A stretch of 64,000 nt of DNA from Bombiscardovia nodaiensis (GTDB taxonomy: Bacteria; Actinomycetota; Actinomycetes; Actinomycetales; Bifidobacteriaceae), in the NCBI GenBank assembly GCA_033127725.1, contig AP026798.1:1302001-1366000 (forward strand), read 5' to 3'. Below, in pieces: positions 8,949 through 19,058 of the stretch (the stretch's first letter is position 1; the number at the start of each line of letters is the position of its first letter). The translations under genes were made by a program, and so were the position numbers. The notes below the pieces were generated by a model, which was given only the letters and a program-made list of their open reading frames with translations, was not told the DNA's origin and made no database searches.

Positions 8949-9832
8949 GACTGTTCCCCCTCTGTAGGCACCGGCGGATTGTACTTAGGGTCGGGCTTGA
9001 AGCTCGTGCCCCTCGTATTCTCCTGCACGGCTCGCTGCCAGGAGCCGTCCGCTTCCATCTGCCGTATGGCATCATCCACTTTTCGGGCCAGCGCATGGTC
9101 GCCCTTCTTAATGCCCACCCCGTAGGACTCCTGGGTGAAGGGCTTGCCTAAAACGGTCAGTCGGCCCCTCGAGGCCGAAGCGAGACCGGCCAAAATGATG
9201 TCGTCTGTGGTGACCGCATCCACAATACCTGAGAAGAGCGCAGTGGCGCATTCGGCGTAGCCCGGCTGCTGCATGAGCTGCACTTTGGACGAGTAGCGCT
9301 CCTTAATCGTGACCGCCGAAGTTGAGCCGGTCACCGAGCACAAGCGCTTGCCGTCCAAATCGTCAGGTCCTTTGATAGCCGTGTCTCCTTTGCGCACCAT
9401 CAGGTCCTGTCCAGCCACGAAATAGGGGCCAGCAAAGGTCACGGCTTTCTTACGAGCGGCGTTCATAGAGTAGGTGGCAATTACCAGGTCCACATCACCA
9501 TTTTGCAGCATAGCTTCACGCTGCTTAGAAGGCGCCTCCTTCCAGATGATGTTTGCCTCGGAATAGCCCAGTTTTTTTGCTATATATTTGGCCACATCCA
9601 CGTCAAAGCCCACGTAGGTGCCCGACTTTTTGAAGCCCAGGCCCGGCTGGTCAAATTTAATGCCGATACGAATCTTGCCTGCCTCCTTGTCGGAGCCGCA
9701 GGCCGCGAGCGAAAACATGCAGGCGAAGGCGCACAGGGCAGCTAGAAGGGTCTTCCACCAGACCCGCAGCCCCCGGCCTCCTGCACTCTCCCGCCAGGTC
9801 ATGCTTGTCATATTTGCCTCATTCACATGCAT
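8945..9832 (-). CDS. gluB: Glutamate-type ABC transporter substrate-binding lipoprotein
   Basis: This 295-residue protein is a family 3 (polar amino acid) solute-binding protein anchored by lipid. The lipobox LAAC places the modified cysteine at residue 45 after an unusually long leader. The mature domain begins near IRIGIKFDQPGLG, and the sequence GFDVDVAKYIAKKLG is typical of glutamate/glutamine binders. Starts at ATG 9832 (AGGG 8 nt upstream) and ATG 9811 (GAGG upstream) are both possible; the shorter form gives a more normal signal peptide. The ATPase gene ends 14 nt upstream and the permease gene overlaps its end. Confidence 0.9.
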   Translation of the reverse strand: MHVNEANMTSMTWRESAGGRGLRVWWKTLLAALCAFACMFSLAACGSDKEAGKIRIGIKFDQPGLGFKKSGTYVGFDVDVAKYIAKKLGYSEANIIWKEAPSKQREAMLQNGDVDLVIATYSMNAARKKAVTFAGPYFVAGQDLMVRKGDTAIKGPDDLDGKRLCSVTGSTSAVTIKERYSSKVQLMQQPGYAECATALFSGIVDAVTTDDIILAGLASASRGRLTVLGKPFTQESYGVGIKKGDHALARKVDDAIRQMEADGSWQRAVQENTRGTSFKPDPKYNPPVPTEGEQS

Positions 9833-9846
9833 AGGCTCGCCCTGCT

Positions 9847-10647
9847 CTAGTGGGTGAGGATCTTGGAAAGGAACTCTTGAGCACGTTCGCTCTTGGGGTG
9901 GTCGAAGAACTGGTCAGGCTTGCCTTCTTCCAAAATCCGACCATCCGCCATAAAGACAATGCGGTCAGCTGCCCGGCGGGCAAAGCCCATCTCATGGGTG
10001 ACGCAAATCATAGTCATCCCCTCCTTGGCCAGCTCAATCATCACGTCCAGCACCTCGTTGACCATCTCAGGGTCCAGGGCCGAAGTAGGTTCGTCGAAGA
10101 GCATAATCTTCGGCTTCATGGCCAGGGCACGCGCAATGGCTACGCGCTGCTGCTGGCCGCCGGAGAGCTGGGAGGGCATCTTAGAAGCCTGGGACTCAAC
10201 ACCTACCCGGGCTAGCAGATCCATGGCGAAATCTTCGGCATCCTTCTTGTCCATATGGCGCACTTTCATCGGCGCCAGCGTCACATTCTCCAAGATCGTC
10301 TTGTTGGCGAAGAGGTTGAAGGACTGGAAGACCATGCCCACTTCAGCGCGCAACCGCGCCAGATCCTTGCCCTCCTCGGGCAGGAGTTCACCGTCAATAC
10401 GGATGACCCCTGAGTCAATAGACTCCAAACGGTTGATAGTGCGGCACATGGTCGACTTACCAGAGCCTGACGGCCCTACCACGACTAAAACCTCGCCTTG
10501 GCACACCTGAATGTTGATGTCTTTTAAAACGTGCAAGCGCCCATAGTGCTTCTCCACATGCGACAGTTCCACCAGGGGTCTGTCAGTAGCGGGTGGTTTG
10601 TTGATGGTCGATACTACCGCTTGAGATGATAGCTGTGATTCGCTCAT
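9847..10647 (-). CDS. gluA: Amino-acid ABC transporter ATP-binding protein, GluA type
   Basis: This 266-residue ATPase energises the gluBCD transporter. The Walker A motif GPSGSGKST is at 58-66, the signature [15 protein letters not shown] follows, and Walker B reads IMLFDEP. The start is placed at ATG 10647 because a TAGAAT hexamer at 10655-10660 sits 7 nt upstream, which fits a leaderless transcript. In-frame ATGs at 10656 and 10665 lack a Shine-Dalgarno too, and the first overlaps that hexamer. The gene lies just after the aspS terminator, so it probably has its own promoter here. Confidence 0.92.
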   Translation of the reverse strand: MSESQLSSQAVVSTINKPPATDRPLVELSHVEKHYGRLHVLKDINIQVCQGEVLVVVGPSGSGKSTMCRTINRLESIDSGVIRIDGELLPEEGKDLARLRAEVGMVFQSFNLFANKTILENVTLAPMKVRHMDKKDAEDFAMDLLARVGVESQASKMPSQLSGGQQQRVAIARALAMKPKIMLFDEPTSALDPEMVNEVLDVMIELAKEGMTMICVTHEMGFARRAADRIVFMADGRILEEGKPDQFFDHPKSERAQEFLSKILTH

Positions 10648-10709
10648 ATTTCGCATTCTAATCATTGCAAAGTTACATCAGTGACCATTGAGATTACTGA
10701 ATGGTTAAC

Positions 10710-10735
10710 AAAAAGGGGCAGGCTAGGCCTGCCCC
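10710..10735 (-). terminator. Intrinsic terminator of hisS-aspS
   Basis: GGGGCAGGC (10715-10723) and GCCTGCCCC (10727-10735) form a perfect 9-bp stem with a 3-nt loop. On the minus strand it is followed by five T residues (10714-10710). It lies 23 nt past the aspS stop codon and separates aspS from the gluABCD cluster. Confidence 0.92.
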
Positions 10736-10758
10736 TGCGCAGAGAACTCTTCGTTCAC

Positions 10759-12558
10759 TTACTCCTGGTCTTCTTCTGGATCGAAGTCCACGCCCGTCTC
10801 CGCCCGCTGCTCGGGAGGAATGGGGGCCGGAGCACCAGTCATCGGATCCTGGCCGCCGCCAGACTTGGGGAAGGCGATGACGTCTCGGATGGAACCGGCG
10901 CCGGTCAAAATTTGCGCCACCCGGTCCCAGCCGAAGGCGATGCCTGCGTGAGGAGGAGCACCATACTTGAAGGCCTCCAGCAGGAAGCCGAACTTCTCCT
11001 GGGCCTCATCAGGCCCAATACCCAATACGTTGAGCACCCGGTCTTGAATGTCGGAGCGGTGAATACGCACCGAACCACCGCCAATTTCCTCGCCATTGCA
11101 CACAATGTCGTAGGAGTCACTCATCGCGTGCTCGGGGTCTTGGTCAAACTTGTCAATCCAGTCTGCCGAGGGCATGGTGAACGGGTGGTGCATGGAGGTC
11201 CACTTGGAGTGCCCCACCGCCACATCGTCGTCATCAGGATCGTCTGTAGGCTTGAACAGGGGGAAGTCCACCACCCAAGTCATGGCGAACTCGTCGGGCT
11301 TCAAAAGGCCCTGCCGACGGGCGATTTCTACACGCACAGCACCCAAGAGGAGCTGGGAGGACTCGCGCGGACCGGCCGCGAAGAAGACAGCGTCGCCGTC
11401 CTGGGCGCCGGTAGCAGCTTGGAGCCCTTCGCGCTCAGCGTCGGAGAGGTTCTTGGCCACAGGACCCTTGAGCTCGCCATCACCGGAGAACTGCACATAG
11501 GCCAGGCCCTTAGCCCCCCGCTGCCGGGCCCACTCCTGCCAGGCGTCGAACTGGCGACGGGGCTGGTCGGCACCGCCCTTAAAGACCACAGCACCCACGT
11601 ATGGAGCCTGGAAGACCCGGAAGGGCGTGTCCTTAAAGTAGTCAGTCATCTCCACAATGGGGTTGCCGAAGCGCAAGTCTGGCTTGTCGGAGCCGTACTT
11701 ATCCATGGCATCCTGCCAGGTAATGCGGCTGATGGGAAGCTTGACCTCGTAGCCAGCGGCCTTCCAGATAGCAGCAATCACCTGCTCGGCCATGGCCATC
11801 ACGTCTTCTTGCGAGGCGAAGGACATCTCAATATCGAGCTGGGTAAATTCAGGCTGCCGGTCGGCGCGGAAGTCCTCATCCCGGTAGCAGCGGGCAATCT
11901 GGTAGTAGCGTTCAAAACCGGCCACCATCAGCAGCTGCTTCAAGAGCTGGGGGGACTGCGGAAGCGCGTACCAGGAACCCGGCACCAGGCGGGCGGGCAC
12001 CAGGAAGTCACGGGCACCCTCGGGGGTGGACTTGATGAGCGTAGGGGTCTCGATTTCGCAGAAGTCCATCTGGTCGAGCGCCGCACGAGCGGCCGCGTTC
12101 ATCTTGGCCCGCAGGCGAATATTGTGCTGCATAGAGGGACGACGCAGGTCCAGGTAGCGGTACTTCAAGCGAATATCCTCGCCGGGCAGCTTGTTCTCCG
12201 ACTCGTTCTCCAGGGCCGTAGACACTTGGAAGGGCAGGGCGTCAGACTTGGCTAGGACCTTGATAGTCTGGGCCACAATCTCGATATGGCCCGTAGCCAG
12301 GTGCTCGTTGTCGTTGCCCTCGGGGCGGGCGCGAACTTCGCCCTTGACTTCTACCACAAATTCAGAGCGAAGGGGGCGTGCCAGCTCCTCGTCATAGACC
12401 ACGACCTGCACCAGCCCAGTGCGGTCGCGCAAGTCAAGGAAGGCCACACCACCGTGGTCGCGGCGCCGGTCTACCCACCCGGCAACGGTGACTTCCTGCC
12501 CAATTTCTGCCTCTGTCACCTGGGTGGCATAGTGCGTTCTATACGCCGACTGGCTCAT
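10759..12558 (-). CDS. aspS: Aspartyl-tRNA synthetase
   Basis: This 599-residue class IIb synthetase attaches aspartate to tRNA-Asp in the cytoplasm. The N-terminal OB-fold anticodon-binding domain is followed by the class II core, with motif 2 [18 protein letters not shown] and motif 3 GIAFGWDR, and the bacterial insertion (GAD) domain between them. The start is ATG 12558, since GGAGGAAGAG lies about 9 nt upstream; the ATG at 12576 is part of that site. It follows hisS by 42 nt, an arrangement common in Actinobacteria, and ends at a clear terminator. Confidence 0.96.
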   Translation of the reverse strand: MSQSAYRTHYATQVTEAEIGQEVTVAGWVDRRRDHGGVAFLDLRDRTGLVQVVVYDEELARPLRSEFVVEVKGEVRARPEGNDNEHLATGHIEIVAQTIKVLAKSDALPFQVSTALENESENKLPGEDIRLKYRYLDLRRPSMQHNIRLRAKMNAAARAALDQMDFCEIETPTLIKSTPEGARDFLVPARLVPGSWYALPQSPQLLKQLLMVAGFERYYQIARCYRDEDFRADRQPEFTQLDIEMSFASQEDVMAMAEQVIAAIWKAAGYEVKLPISRITWQDAMDKYGSDKPDLRFGNPIVEMTDYFKDTPFRVFQAPYVGAVVFKGGADQPRRQFDAWQEWARQRGAKGLAYVQFSGDGELKGPVAKNLSDAEREGLQAATGAQDGDAVFFAAGPRESSQLLLGAVRVEIARRQGLLKPDEFAMTWVVDFPLFKPTDDPDDDDVAVGHSKWTSMHHPFTMPSADWIDKFDQDPEHAMSDSYDIVCNGEEIGGGSVRIHRSDIQDRVLNVLGIGPDEAQEKFGFLLEAFKYGAPPHAGIAFGWDRVAQILTGAGSIRDVIAFPKSGGGQDPMTGAPAPIPPEQRAETGVDFDPEEDQE

Positions 12559-12600
12559 GCTTGTCTCTTCCTCCATCTTGGCTGGTACGGAGCCCTGAAC

Positions 12601-14001
12601 TCAGGCCCCAATCACTACCTGCTGCTGGGCATATAGGCTATCTGGCGTCCACGACACGGGGCTGGCCTCAACCTGCTCACCAGTAACAATATTTTTCACC
12701 TGGTCGCCCTGGGGCTCGCTTTCACCGGCCTCGGCCTGCGCAGGGAACCACACATAGGGGATACCCAAGTGGTCGGCATACTTAATCTGCTTACCAATCT
12801 TGGCGGCCGTGGGTGCCACATCTGCGGCAATCCCCCGCTGGCGCAGGGCGTCGGCAATGTGGTTGCTGCTCGCCCGGTCAGCCTCGTTCCAGACGGCCAC
12901 CAGCACGCTCGCTGGCGAAACGCGCGAAGCGTGGGCACCCACCTGGTTGAGCAGGTAGGACAGGAGCCGGGACAGGCCAATCGAAAGACCCACACCTGGG
13001 TAGGTGTGCGAACCCTGGGTGGCTAAGTTGTCGTAGCGGCCGCCCGAGCATATCGAACCGAGCCCCTCGGCACCTTCCAAGAAGGTCTCGTAGACGGATC
13101 CGGTGTAGTAGTCCAAGCCGCGGGCAATCTTCAAATCAGCAATGACTGCGCCTGGGCGAATCCTGTCGGCCTCGTCCACAATCATGGCCAACGTAGCCAG
13201 ACCCTGAGCCGCTAGCTGGTATGCTTCACTCTCCTGGCTAATCTCGTGCTTGGAGCACAGCCAGTTGAAGCCTTCAGTGAGCTCAGCGCCCGAAGTGGCC
13301 GTCATCTGCGCCAGTTCGAGGCAGGCCTGAGCCTGCTGGAGGCTAGCACCACACTCCTTGACCAGCAGCTGTGTCACCTCGTCGGCGCCGATTTTATCAA
13401 GCTTGTCAATCTCGCGTAGGACACCTTCGATGTCGCTCAATCCCAAGCCCCGGTAGAAGCCCTCGGAGAGCTTGCGATTGTTGGCGTGTACCGTGGCCTT
13501 GGGCAGCCCATAGGCCCGCAGCTCCTCCAGAGCAGAGACCATGACCAGCGGCACTTCTACCTCATAGTGGTCGGGCAGTTCGCCGTTGCCAATCACATCG
13601 ATGTCAGCCTGCACGAACTCGCGGAAGCGACCCTCCTGCGGGCGCTCACCACGCCAGACCTTCTGAATCTGGTAACGCTTGAAGGGGAAAGCTAAGTGGC
13701 CAGAGTTCTCTACCACGTAACGAGACAGGGGCACCGTCAAATCAAAGTGGAGCCCCAAGCGGTCCTCCACTGGTTTGCCGTCCTCATGCCCCACCTCTTG
13801 CAGACGGCTGAGCAAATAAATCTCTTTGCTGGTCTCGCCTTTTTTGAGCAGGGAGGAGCCTGGCTCAACGGCTCGTGTCTCAATGCCCACGAATCCATTG
13901 AGCTCAAACACGTGCCTGAGCGTGTCAATCATAGTCTGTTCGACCATACGTTGAGCGGGTAGCCACTCCGGAAATCCTGATACTGATGCGCCTTTTGCCA
14001 T
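12601..14001 (-). CDS. hisS: Histidyl-tRNA synthetase
   Basis: This 466-residue class II synthetase charges tRNA-His. Motif 2 appears as RPQEGRFREFVQADIDVIG, the HisRS-specific motif as ARGLDYYTGSVYE, and the C-terminal anticodon-binding domain starts near residue 360. The ATG at 14001 has AGGTAATT before it, and TATTAT at 14010-14015 lies 8 nt upstream, so it may be read either from a short leader or leaderless. It heads the hisS-aspS operon and diverges from the DUF349 gene. Confidence 0.95.
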   Translation of the reverse strand: MAKGASVSGFPEWLPAQRMVEQTMIDTLRHVFELNGFVGIETRAVEPGSSLLKKGETSKEIYLLSRLQEVGHEDGKPVEDRLGLHFDLTVPLSRYVVENSGHLAFPFKRYQIQKVWRGERPQEGRFREFVQADIDVIGNGELPDHYEVEVPLVMVSALEELRAYGLPKATVHANNRKLSEGFYRGLGLSDIEGVLREIDKLDKIGADEVTQLLVKECGASLQQAQACLELAQMTATSGAELTEGFNWLCSKHEISQESEAYQLAAQGLATLAMIVDEADRIRPGAVIADLKIARGLDYYTGSVYETFLEGAEGLGSICSGGRYDNLATQGSHTYPGVGLSIGLSRLLSYLLNQVGAHASRVSPASVLVAVWNEADRASSNHIADALRQRGIAADVAPTAAKIGKQIKYADHLGIPYVWFPAQAEAGESEPQGDQVKNIVTGEQVEASPVSWTPDSLYAQQQVVIGA

Positions 14002-14008
14002 AATTACC

Positions 14009-14015
14009 TATAATA
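14009..14015. promoter_or_regulatory. Overlapping divergent -10 hexamers for hisS and the DUF349 gene
   Basis: On the plus strand TATAAT occupies 14009-14014. On the minus strand TATTAT occupies 14015-14010. The first could serve the DUF349 gene (ATG 14092) and the second hisS (ATG 14001). The -35 regions are weak on both sides. Because the hexamers share bases, only one polymerase could bind at a time. Confidence 0.4.
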
Positions 14016-14091
14016 GAAGATATTGGGGAAAAGTGGAGCCCTCGTGCGCCGCTTTCCTCAAACCCTACCTCACAAGCTTAAGGAGCTGGCA

Positions 14092-15528
14092 ATGGCCGAC
14101 GAGACTGTCACCACACCCGAGAACATATCTCAATCTACCCATGAGCCTGAACAGCCCAGCGACCAGGCAGCAGCAGCCTCCCCGGCCTCGACACCTGCTA
14201 GCAAACCCAGCGTCCCCTCCCCTGCGGCCTTTGCTAAAAAGGCACCGAGCATCCCACCTGCGGTCATGGCACCCACCTACAAGGAGGAAGACCTCAAGGC
14301 CGCGCGGGCTTTTGGCCGTGTGGACGACAAGGGTTCCGTCTTTGTGCGCGAAGGCGACCAGGAGCGCGAAGTGGGGCAATTCCCCGACGCCGCCAACCAG
14401 GAAGAGGCCCTGGACCTGTACGCCCACCGCTACCTGGACTTGAAAGAAAAGTTGGATCTCTTTGCCCAAAGGCTCAAGTCCAGTAACATTAAGGCTAAGG
14501 AAATTGACGATTCCTTAAAGTCGCTGGATGAGGAGACCCAGGAGCCAGCCGTAGTCGGCAATATTGCCGCCTTGCGTGCCCAGCTCGCTGAGCTCATGAA
14601 TGAGGGCGCAGCGAAAAAGACCCAGCTCGACGAAGAGCGCAAGGTTGCCCTCGACAAGGCCATCGCAGAGCGCACAGCGATTGTCGAACAAGCTGAGGCC
14701 CTGATTGCAGGCCTGGGCGACTCCACCAACTGGCGGCAGACAGCCGACAAGCTCCGCTCCCTCTTTGACCAGTGGCAGGAGCACCAGCGTACCAGCGTCC
14801 GCATTGACAAGAAACACGCCGACGAACTCTGGAAGCGGTTCTCGGGCACCCGCTCTGCCTTCAACCAGGCCAGGCGCAAGTGGGCCCAGGAGCGCGACAG
14901 CAGCCGTAGCCAGGCCCGGCAAATCAAAGAGAGCATCATCAGCCGAGCCAATGAGCTCAAGAACTCCACGGACTGGGGCGCTACCTCCCGTGAATTCAAC
15001 CAGCTCATGGACCAGTGGAAGACTGCTGGTCGAGCCGGCCGCAAGGACGACGACAGTCTGTGGGCCCGCTTCCGCGAGGCAGCTGATGTCTTCTTCAACG
15101 CCCGTCAGGCCGACCGCGACAAGATGTCCAGCGATGAACAAGACAACTTGCAGCGTAAGGAGGCCCTGCTTGTCAAGGCTGAGGCCCTTCTGCCAGTCAA
15201 GGATGAGGCCGCAGCTAAGCAAGCCCGTCAGGCCCTGGCCAAGATTCAGGAGGAATGGGATCAGATTGGGTACGTGCCTCGTTCAGACATGCGCCGCATA
15301 GAGAGCCGCCTGGATGCAGTTGACCGGCAGATTAAGACGGTAGAAGAGGCGGCTTGGAAGAAGTCCGACCCTGAAGCCGACGCCCGCAAGTCCAGCTTCC
15401 AAACCCAGCTCGAATCTCAGCTGGCCGAGCTGGACCAGCAGATCGCTCAAGCCTCTGATCCGACCAAGAAGCAGGCCCTGGAAGCAGAAAAGGCTACCAA
15501 GGAGCAGTGGCTGAAAGCTATTCAGTAG
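14092..15528 (+). CDS. DUF349 domain-containing protein
   Basis: This 478-residue cytoplasmic protein has a disordered Ala/Pro/Ser-rich N-terminus (about 1-60), then helical DUF349 repeats, seen in stretches such as NWRQTADKLRSLFDQWQE and WGATSREFNQLMDQWKTAG. The C-terminal 60 residues are likely coiled coil (LESQLAELDQQIAQ). The molecular function of DUF349 proteins is not established. ATG 14092 is preceded by AAGGAG 7 nt upstream; a TTG at 14023 in frame has no such site. It converges on relA across a strong terminator. Confidence 0.9.
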   Translation: MADETVTTPENISQSTHEPEQPSDQAAAASPASTPASKPSVPSPAAFAKKAPSIPPAVMAPTYKEEDLKAARAFGRVDDKGSVFVREGDQEREVGQFPDAANQEEALDLYAHRYLDLKEKLDLFAQRLKSSNIKAKEIDDSLKSLDEETQEPAVVGNIAALRAQLAELMNEGAAKKTQLDEERKVALDKAIAERTAIVEQAEALIAGLGDSTNWRQTADKLRSLFDQWQEHQRTSVRIDKKHADELWKRFSGTRSAFNQARRKWAQERDSSRSQARQIKESIISRANELKNSTDWGATSREFNQLMDQWKTAGRAGRKDDDSLWARFREAADVFFNARQADRDKMSSDEQDNLQRKEALLVKAEALLPVKDEAAAKQARQALAKIQEEWDQIGYVPRSDMRRIESRLDAVDRQIKTVEEAAWKKSDPEADARKSSFQTQLESQLAELDQQIAQASDPTKKQALEAEKATKEQWLKAIQ

Positions 15529-15565
15529 TCGCGCAGCTCCCCCGCGGCCAATGCTGTCCGCCAAG

Positions 15566-15603
15566 AAAGGCCCGGTCCCTCAAATTCCAGGGACCGGGCC
15601 TTT
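15566..15603. terminator. Bidirectional terminator between the DUF349 gene and relA
   Basis: A perfect 15-bp stem, AAAGGCCCGGTCCCT (15566-15580) with its complement at 15589-15603, encloses an 8-nt loop. The outer AAA/TTT pairs give a short U-run on either strand. It lies 37 nt after the DUF349 stop and 56 nt after the relA stop, so it can serve both convergent genes. Confidence 0.93.
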
Positions 15604-15659
15604 CAGCATCTGCAGCGACCGGCAGCTTCAACACCGTGCTGGCCAGCCACAGTGGTGAA

Positions 15660-18014
15660 TCAAACTTTTCGCATCCGCGAAGAAGTGGAGCCCTTAGCTC
15701 CGGTAATGCGGTAGGCATCGAACACGCCGTCAATCTTGCGCACAGCCGAAAGCAAGGTGCTCAAGTGCTGGGGGTCGGCCATCTCGAACACAAACTGGTT
15801 GACCGCAACCCGATCCCGTCCGGTCGTCTGAGAGCCGGAGAGAATGTTGACCCCGTGGTCGGCCAGTACCTGGGTGATGTCGGAGAGCAGGTGGGGGCGG
15901 TCTAAGGCCTCAACCTGAACCTTGACCATGAACGTGCCCTGATTGCTGGACCACGACACATCGACCACGCGCTCGGGATGGTGCTTTTGCAGGTCGATCA
16001 GGTTCTGGCAGTCAGCCCGGTGCACGGAGACCCCCTGGTTGCGCGTGATGAAGCCAACAATCTTGTCGCCAGGCACCGGCGTGCAGCAGCGGGCTAGCTT
16101 GACCCACACATCGTCCACACCCTTGACCGAGATGCCCTGAGAGGACGAGACGGACCGACTCTGGCTGACCTGACTGAGCGGCAACGCCTCCTGCTCAACT
16201 TCATCTTCCAGGGTAGAGCGGCCCACATCGTGAACCAGGCGGGAGATTACGTTCTGCGTGGAGACCTGGCCGTCACCAATGGCGGCGTACACGGCTTCCT
16301 CGTTGGGGAAGTTGAGCTCATCGGCCACACCTACCATCGACTCAGGAGTCAGCAGGGTGGCGACCGGCAGGTTGCGCTTACGCAGGGCCCGGGTGAGCTC
16401 GTCACGCCCCTCTTCGATCGTCTCCGACCGGCGCTCCTTGCTGAACCACTGACGAATCTTGTTGCGGGCACGCGGAGATTTCACGAAACTCAGCCAGTCC
16501 CTCGACGGGCCGTCGGTCTCCGACTTAGACGTCAGAATCTCAACCGTGTCACCGTTCTCCAGCTTGGTGTCCAGGGGCACCAAGCGGCCGTTGACACGCG
16601 CACCCATGGTCCGGTGGCCCACCTCGGTGTGGACCGCGTACGCAAAGTCCACCGGCGTAGAATCGGCCGGCAGGGAGACAATTTTCCCTTTGGGCGTAAA
16701 AACGTATACTTCTGCGGCCCCGAGGTCGTCCTTGAGCGAGCCTAAGAACTCATTGGAATCAGGCGTTTCACTGGTCCAGTCAGCCAGCTGCTGAATCCAC
16801 TTCAAATTGTCGGCTTCACTCAGCTCCGACTGCTCGCGTTTCACATCCGACTTGTCGGGGGCAGAGAGCTGGCGGCCAGCCTGACCATTTTCCTTGTACT
16901 TCCAGTGGGCGGCGATGCCGAACTCAGCCCGCCGGTGCATCTCCCAGGTCCGGATTTGAATCTCCACAGGCTTGCCGCCCGGACCCACCACCGTGGTGTG
17001 CAGAGATTGGTACATGTTCATCTTGGGCATGGCAATGTAGTCTTTAAAACGCCCAGGAACTGGGCTCCAGCGGGCATGTACAGCCCCTAAAGCCGCGTAG
17101 CAATCACGGATGGAATCCACAATAATGCGCACGCCCACCAGGTCGTAAATGCTCTCAAAATCGTGCCCGCGCACAATCATCTTTTGATAGATAGAGAAGT
17201 AATCCTTGGGCCGACCCGTCACGTACGCCTGCACGCCCTGAGCTGCTAAATCTTGGTGAATCTCATCCAAAATTTGCTTTAAATACACGTCTCGCTGGCC
17301 GGCCCTACGAGCCACCAGCACCACAATTTCGTTGTAAATCTTGGGGTAGAGCGTCTTAAAACTCAGCTCTTCCAGCTCGGTCTTGATCGCATTCATGCCC
17401 AGGCGATTGGCCAGCGGCGCATACACGTCCAGGGTCTCACGGGCCTTGCGCTGGGCTGAGGAAGCCTTGACGTAGCGCCAGGTGCGTGCATTGTGAACGC
17501 GGTCTGCCAGTTTGACCACCAAAACCCGCACGTCCCGGCTCATAGCCACAACCATCTTACGAATGGTCTCAGCCTGGGCCAGGTCGCCATAGTCCATCTT
17601 GGAAATTTTGGTGACCCCATCCACCAGGCCAGCTACCGTGTCGCCAAACTCCTGACGGCACTCCTCCAGGCTATAATCCGTGTCCTCCACAGTGTCGTGG
17701 AGCAGGCCAGCCGAAACTACCGTGGGCCCCATGCCCAAATCGGCCAAAATCTGCGCCACCGCTAGCGGATGAATAATGTAGGGCTCCCCGGACTTGCGCC
17801 GTTGGCTAGAGTGCTGCCGTACAGCGCGCTCATAGGCCTTGGGGAGCATGGAGAGGTCTGCATCGGGGTGGTGGGCCCTACAGACCTGCGCTATGGGCTG
17901 GAGGGGATTGAGCGGGTCGTCTGAAATCTCACAACCCAGGGCGCGCGAAGAAAAGCCACTCGGCCCGTCCCTGCTGACATCGTTGTCGCACACCCTACCT
18001 TCTATAGCGACCAT
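15660..18014 (-). CDS. relA: Bifunctional (p)ppGpp synthetase/hydrolase, RelA/SpoT family
   Basis: This 784-residue Rel enzyme makes and degrades the stringent-response alarmone. The HD hydrolase domain has H106-D107 in LLHDTVED. The synthetase domain has RFKDYIAMPKMNMYQSLHT and EIQIRT. A TGS domain (VYVFTPKGKIVSLPADSTPV), a conserved Cys-containing domain (LARCCTPVPGDKIVGFIT) and a C-terminal ACT domain follow. Catalytic residues of both activities look intact. The first 45 residues have no recognised domain. AGAGGAGTG precedes the ATG. A second alarmone synthetase lies at 55250-56032. Confidence 0.95.
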   Translation of the reverse strand: MVAIEGRVCDNDVSRDGPSGFSSRALGCEISDDPLNPLQPIAQVCRAHHPDADLSMLPKAYERAVRQHSSQRRKSGEPYIIHPLAVAQILADLGMGPTVVSAGLLHDTVEDTDYSLEECRQEFGDTVAGLVDGVTKISKMDYGDLAQAETIRKMVVAMSRDVRVLVVKLADRVHNARTWRYVKASSAQRKARETLDVYAPLANRLGMNAIKTELEELSFKTLYPKIYNEIVVLVARRAGQRDVYLKQILDEIHQDLAAQGVQAYVTGRPKDYFSIYQKMIVRGHDFESIYDLVGVRIIVDSIRDCYAALGAVHARWSPVPGRFKDYIAMPKMNMYQSLHTTVVGPGGKPVEIQIRTWEMHRRAEFGIAAHWKYKENGQAGRQLSAPDKSDVKREQSELSEADNLKWIQQLADWTSETPDSNEFLGSLKDDLGAAEVYVFTPKGKIVSLPADSTPVDFAYAVHTEVGHRTMGARVNGRLVPLDTKLENGDTVEILTSKSETDGPSRDWLSFVKSPRARNKIRQWFSKERRSETIEEGRDELTRALRKRNLPVATLLTPESMVGVADELNFPNEEAVYAAIGDGQVSTQNVISRLVHDVGRSTLEDEVEQEALPLSQVSQSRSVSSSQGISVKGVDDVWVKLARCCTPVPGDKIVGFITRNQGVSVHRADCQNLIDLQKHHPERVVDVSWSSNQGTFMVKVQVEALDRPHLLSDITQVLADHGVNILSGSQTTGRDRVAVNQFVFEMADPQHLSTLLSAVRKIDGVFDAYRITGAKGSTSSRMRKV

Positions 18015-18089
18015 GTCACTCCTCTCGCCCCTGTAATGAACCTATCCTACACGAGCTCGAAGCCAGGATATGACGCCTGGCCCCTCGCT

Positions 18090-18596
18090 TCACAGGCCTG
18101 TAGAGCCAAAACCTCGCCCGCTGCGCTCGGAACCCGGCAAGCGGTCAGCTGGCACAAAACGCGCCTGAACGTAGCGCTGAATCACCAGCTGGGCAATGCG
18201 GTCTCCCGGCTCAAAACTCACCGTTTTCAGTGGATCTAAGTTAATAAGGGGCACTTTAATTTCCCCCCGGTAGCCCGCATCTACGGTTCCAGGCGCATTG
18301 AGTACGCTCACTCCCTGCTTGACCGCCAGGCCAGAGCGGGGATGCACCAGAGCCACGTACCCAGCTGGCAAGGCAATCGCTATACCCGTGGGCACGAGCG
18401 CACGTTCAAAGGGGGCCAGCGTCACTGGCACTCGAGTGCGCAAGTCAGCGCCGGCATCCCCCTCCATGGCATAGCGCAGATAGGTAGACGCAGCAGCCTC
18501 GCCCTCGCCCTGAGCTTGAGGCTGCCCGTCAGCGCCGATAGTCTGAACCAGCACCTCAACTTGCTCAGGCTCGGTATAGTTCTCGTCGTAGGCCAT
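18090..18596 (-). CDS. dut: dUTP diphosphatase
   Basis: This trimeric dUTPase hydrolyses dUTP to dUMP, keeping uracil out of DNA and supplying dTMP synthesis. The 168-residue protein shows the family motifs: AMEGDAGADLR (motif 1), HPRSGLAVKQGV (motif 2), NAPGTVDAGYRGEIKVPL (motif 3) and the C-terminal RGFGSTG (motif 5). ATG 18596 shares one base with the stop codon of the DUF4193 gene, and AAGGAG lies 11 nt upstream, so translation is coupled. A GTG at 18608 abuts that site and is less likely. Confidence 0.95.
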   Translation of the reverse strand: MAYDENYTEPEQVEVLVQTIGADGQPQAQGEGEAAASTYLRYAMEGDAGADLRTRVPVTLAPFERALVPTGIAIALPAGYVALVHPRSGLAVKQGVSVLNAPGTVDAGYRGEIKVPLINLDPLKTVSFEPGDRIAQLVIQRYVQARFVPADRLPGSERSGRGFGSTGL

Positions 18597-18889
18597 CAGG
18601 CGGCGCACTCCTTGCAGACCGGCTGCCCGTTGTCATCCATGTACGCCAGCTGCGAGCGGTGCTTGACCAGGAAGCAGACCGAGCAGATAAATTCGTCGCC
18701 CTGCATAGGAATCACCGTCACAGAAGCGTCCTCATTGCTCAAATCAGCGCCCGGCAACTCGTAATCTTCGGCGATAGCGTTTTCGTCATCGTCAATGTCG
18801 CTGGGTGCATCCGGACTCTTCTTCCCAAGCTCCTCAATGGAAGCCTCGTCCTCGTCCTTGTCGCGCGGGGAATCGTAATCTTGTGCCAT
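18596..18889 (-). CDS. DUF4193 domain protein
   Basis: This small acidic protein (97 residues) belongs to the actinobacterial DUF4193 family. The C-terminus carries two CxxC pairs, CSVC and CKEC, which look like a zinc ribbon. The N-terminal 50 residues are acidic and probably disordered. Its role is not known. AGGA sits 7-8 nt before ATG 18889; a GTG at 18904 would add five residues. Gene order DUF4193-dut with divergent sepH is conserved in Actinobacteria. Confidence 0.92.
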   Translation of the reverse strand: MAQDYDSPRDKDEDEASIEELGKKSPDAPSDIDDDENAIAEDYELPGADLSNEDASVTVIPMQGDEFICSVCFLVKHRSQLAYMDDNGQPVCKECAA

Positions 18890-19058
18890 CGTACGTCCTT
18901 TCACTCACGTTCTTCAGTTCATGCGTCCTCTATGCCGCTCCAAGCAGGATACACGAATGTACTGCGGATAGAATACACGATTTACAATGCTCGTAAAATA
19001 CCACCTATAGGGCACAATAGTTGTGAAGATGTTCGTTAAGGGAAGAGAAGGTGTCGGG

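Noticed and set aside
10681..12255. Open frame of 524 codons on the plus strand opposite aspS
   Set aside because: It is the antisense shadow of aspS, caused by high GC and codon bias. It has no family resemblance, and the opposite strand encodes a clear synthetase.
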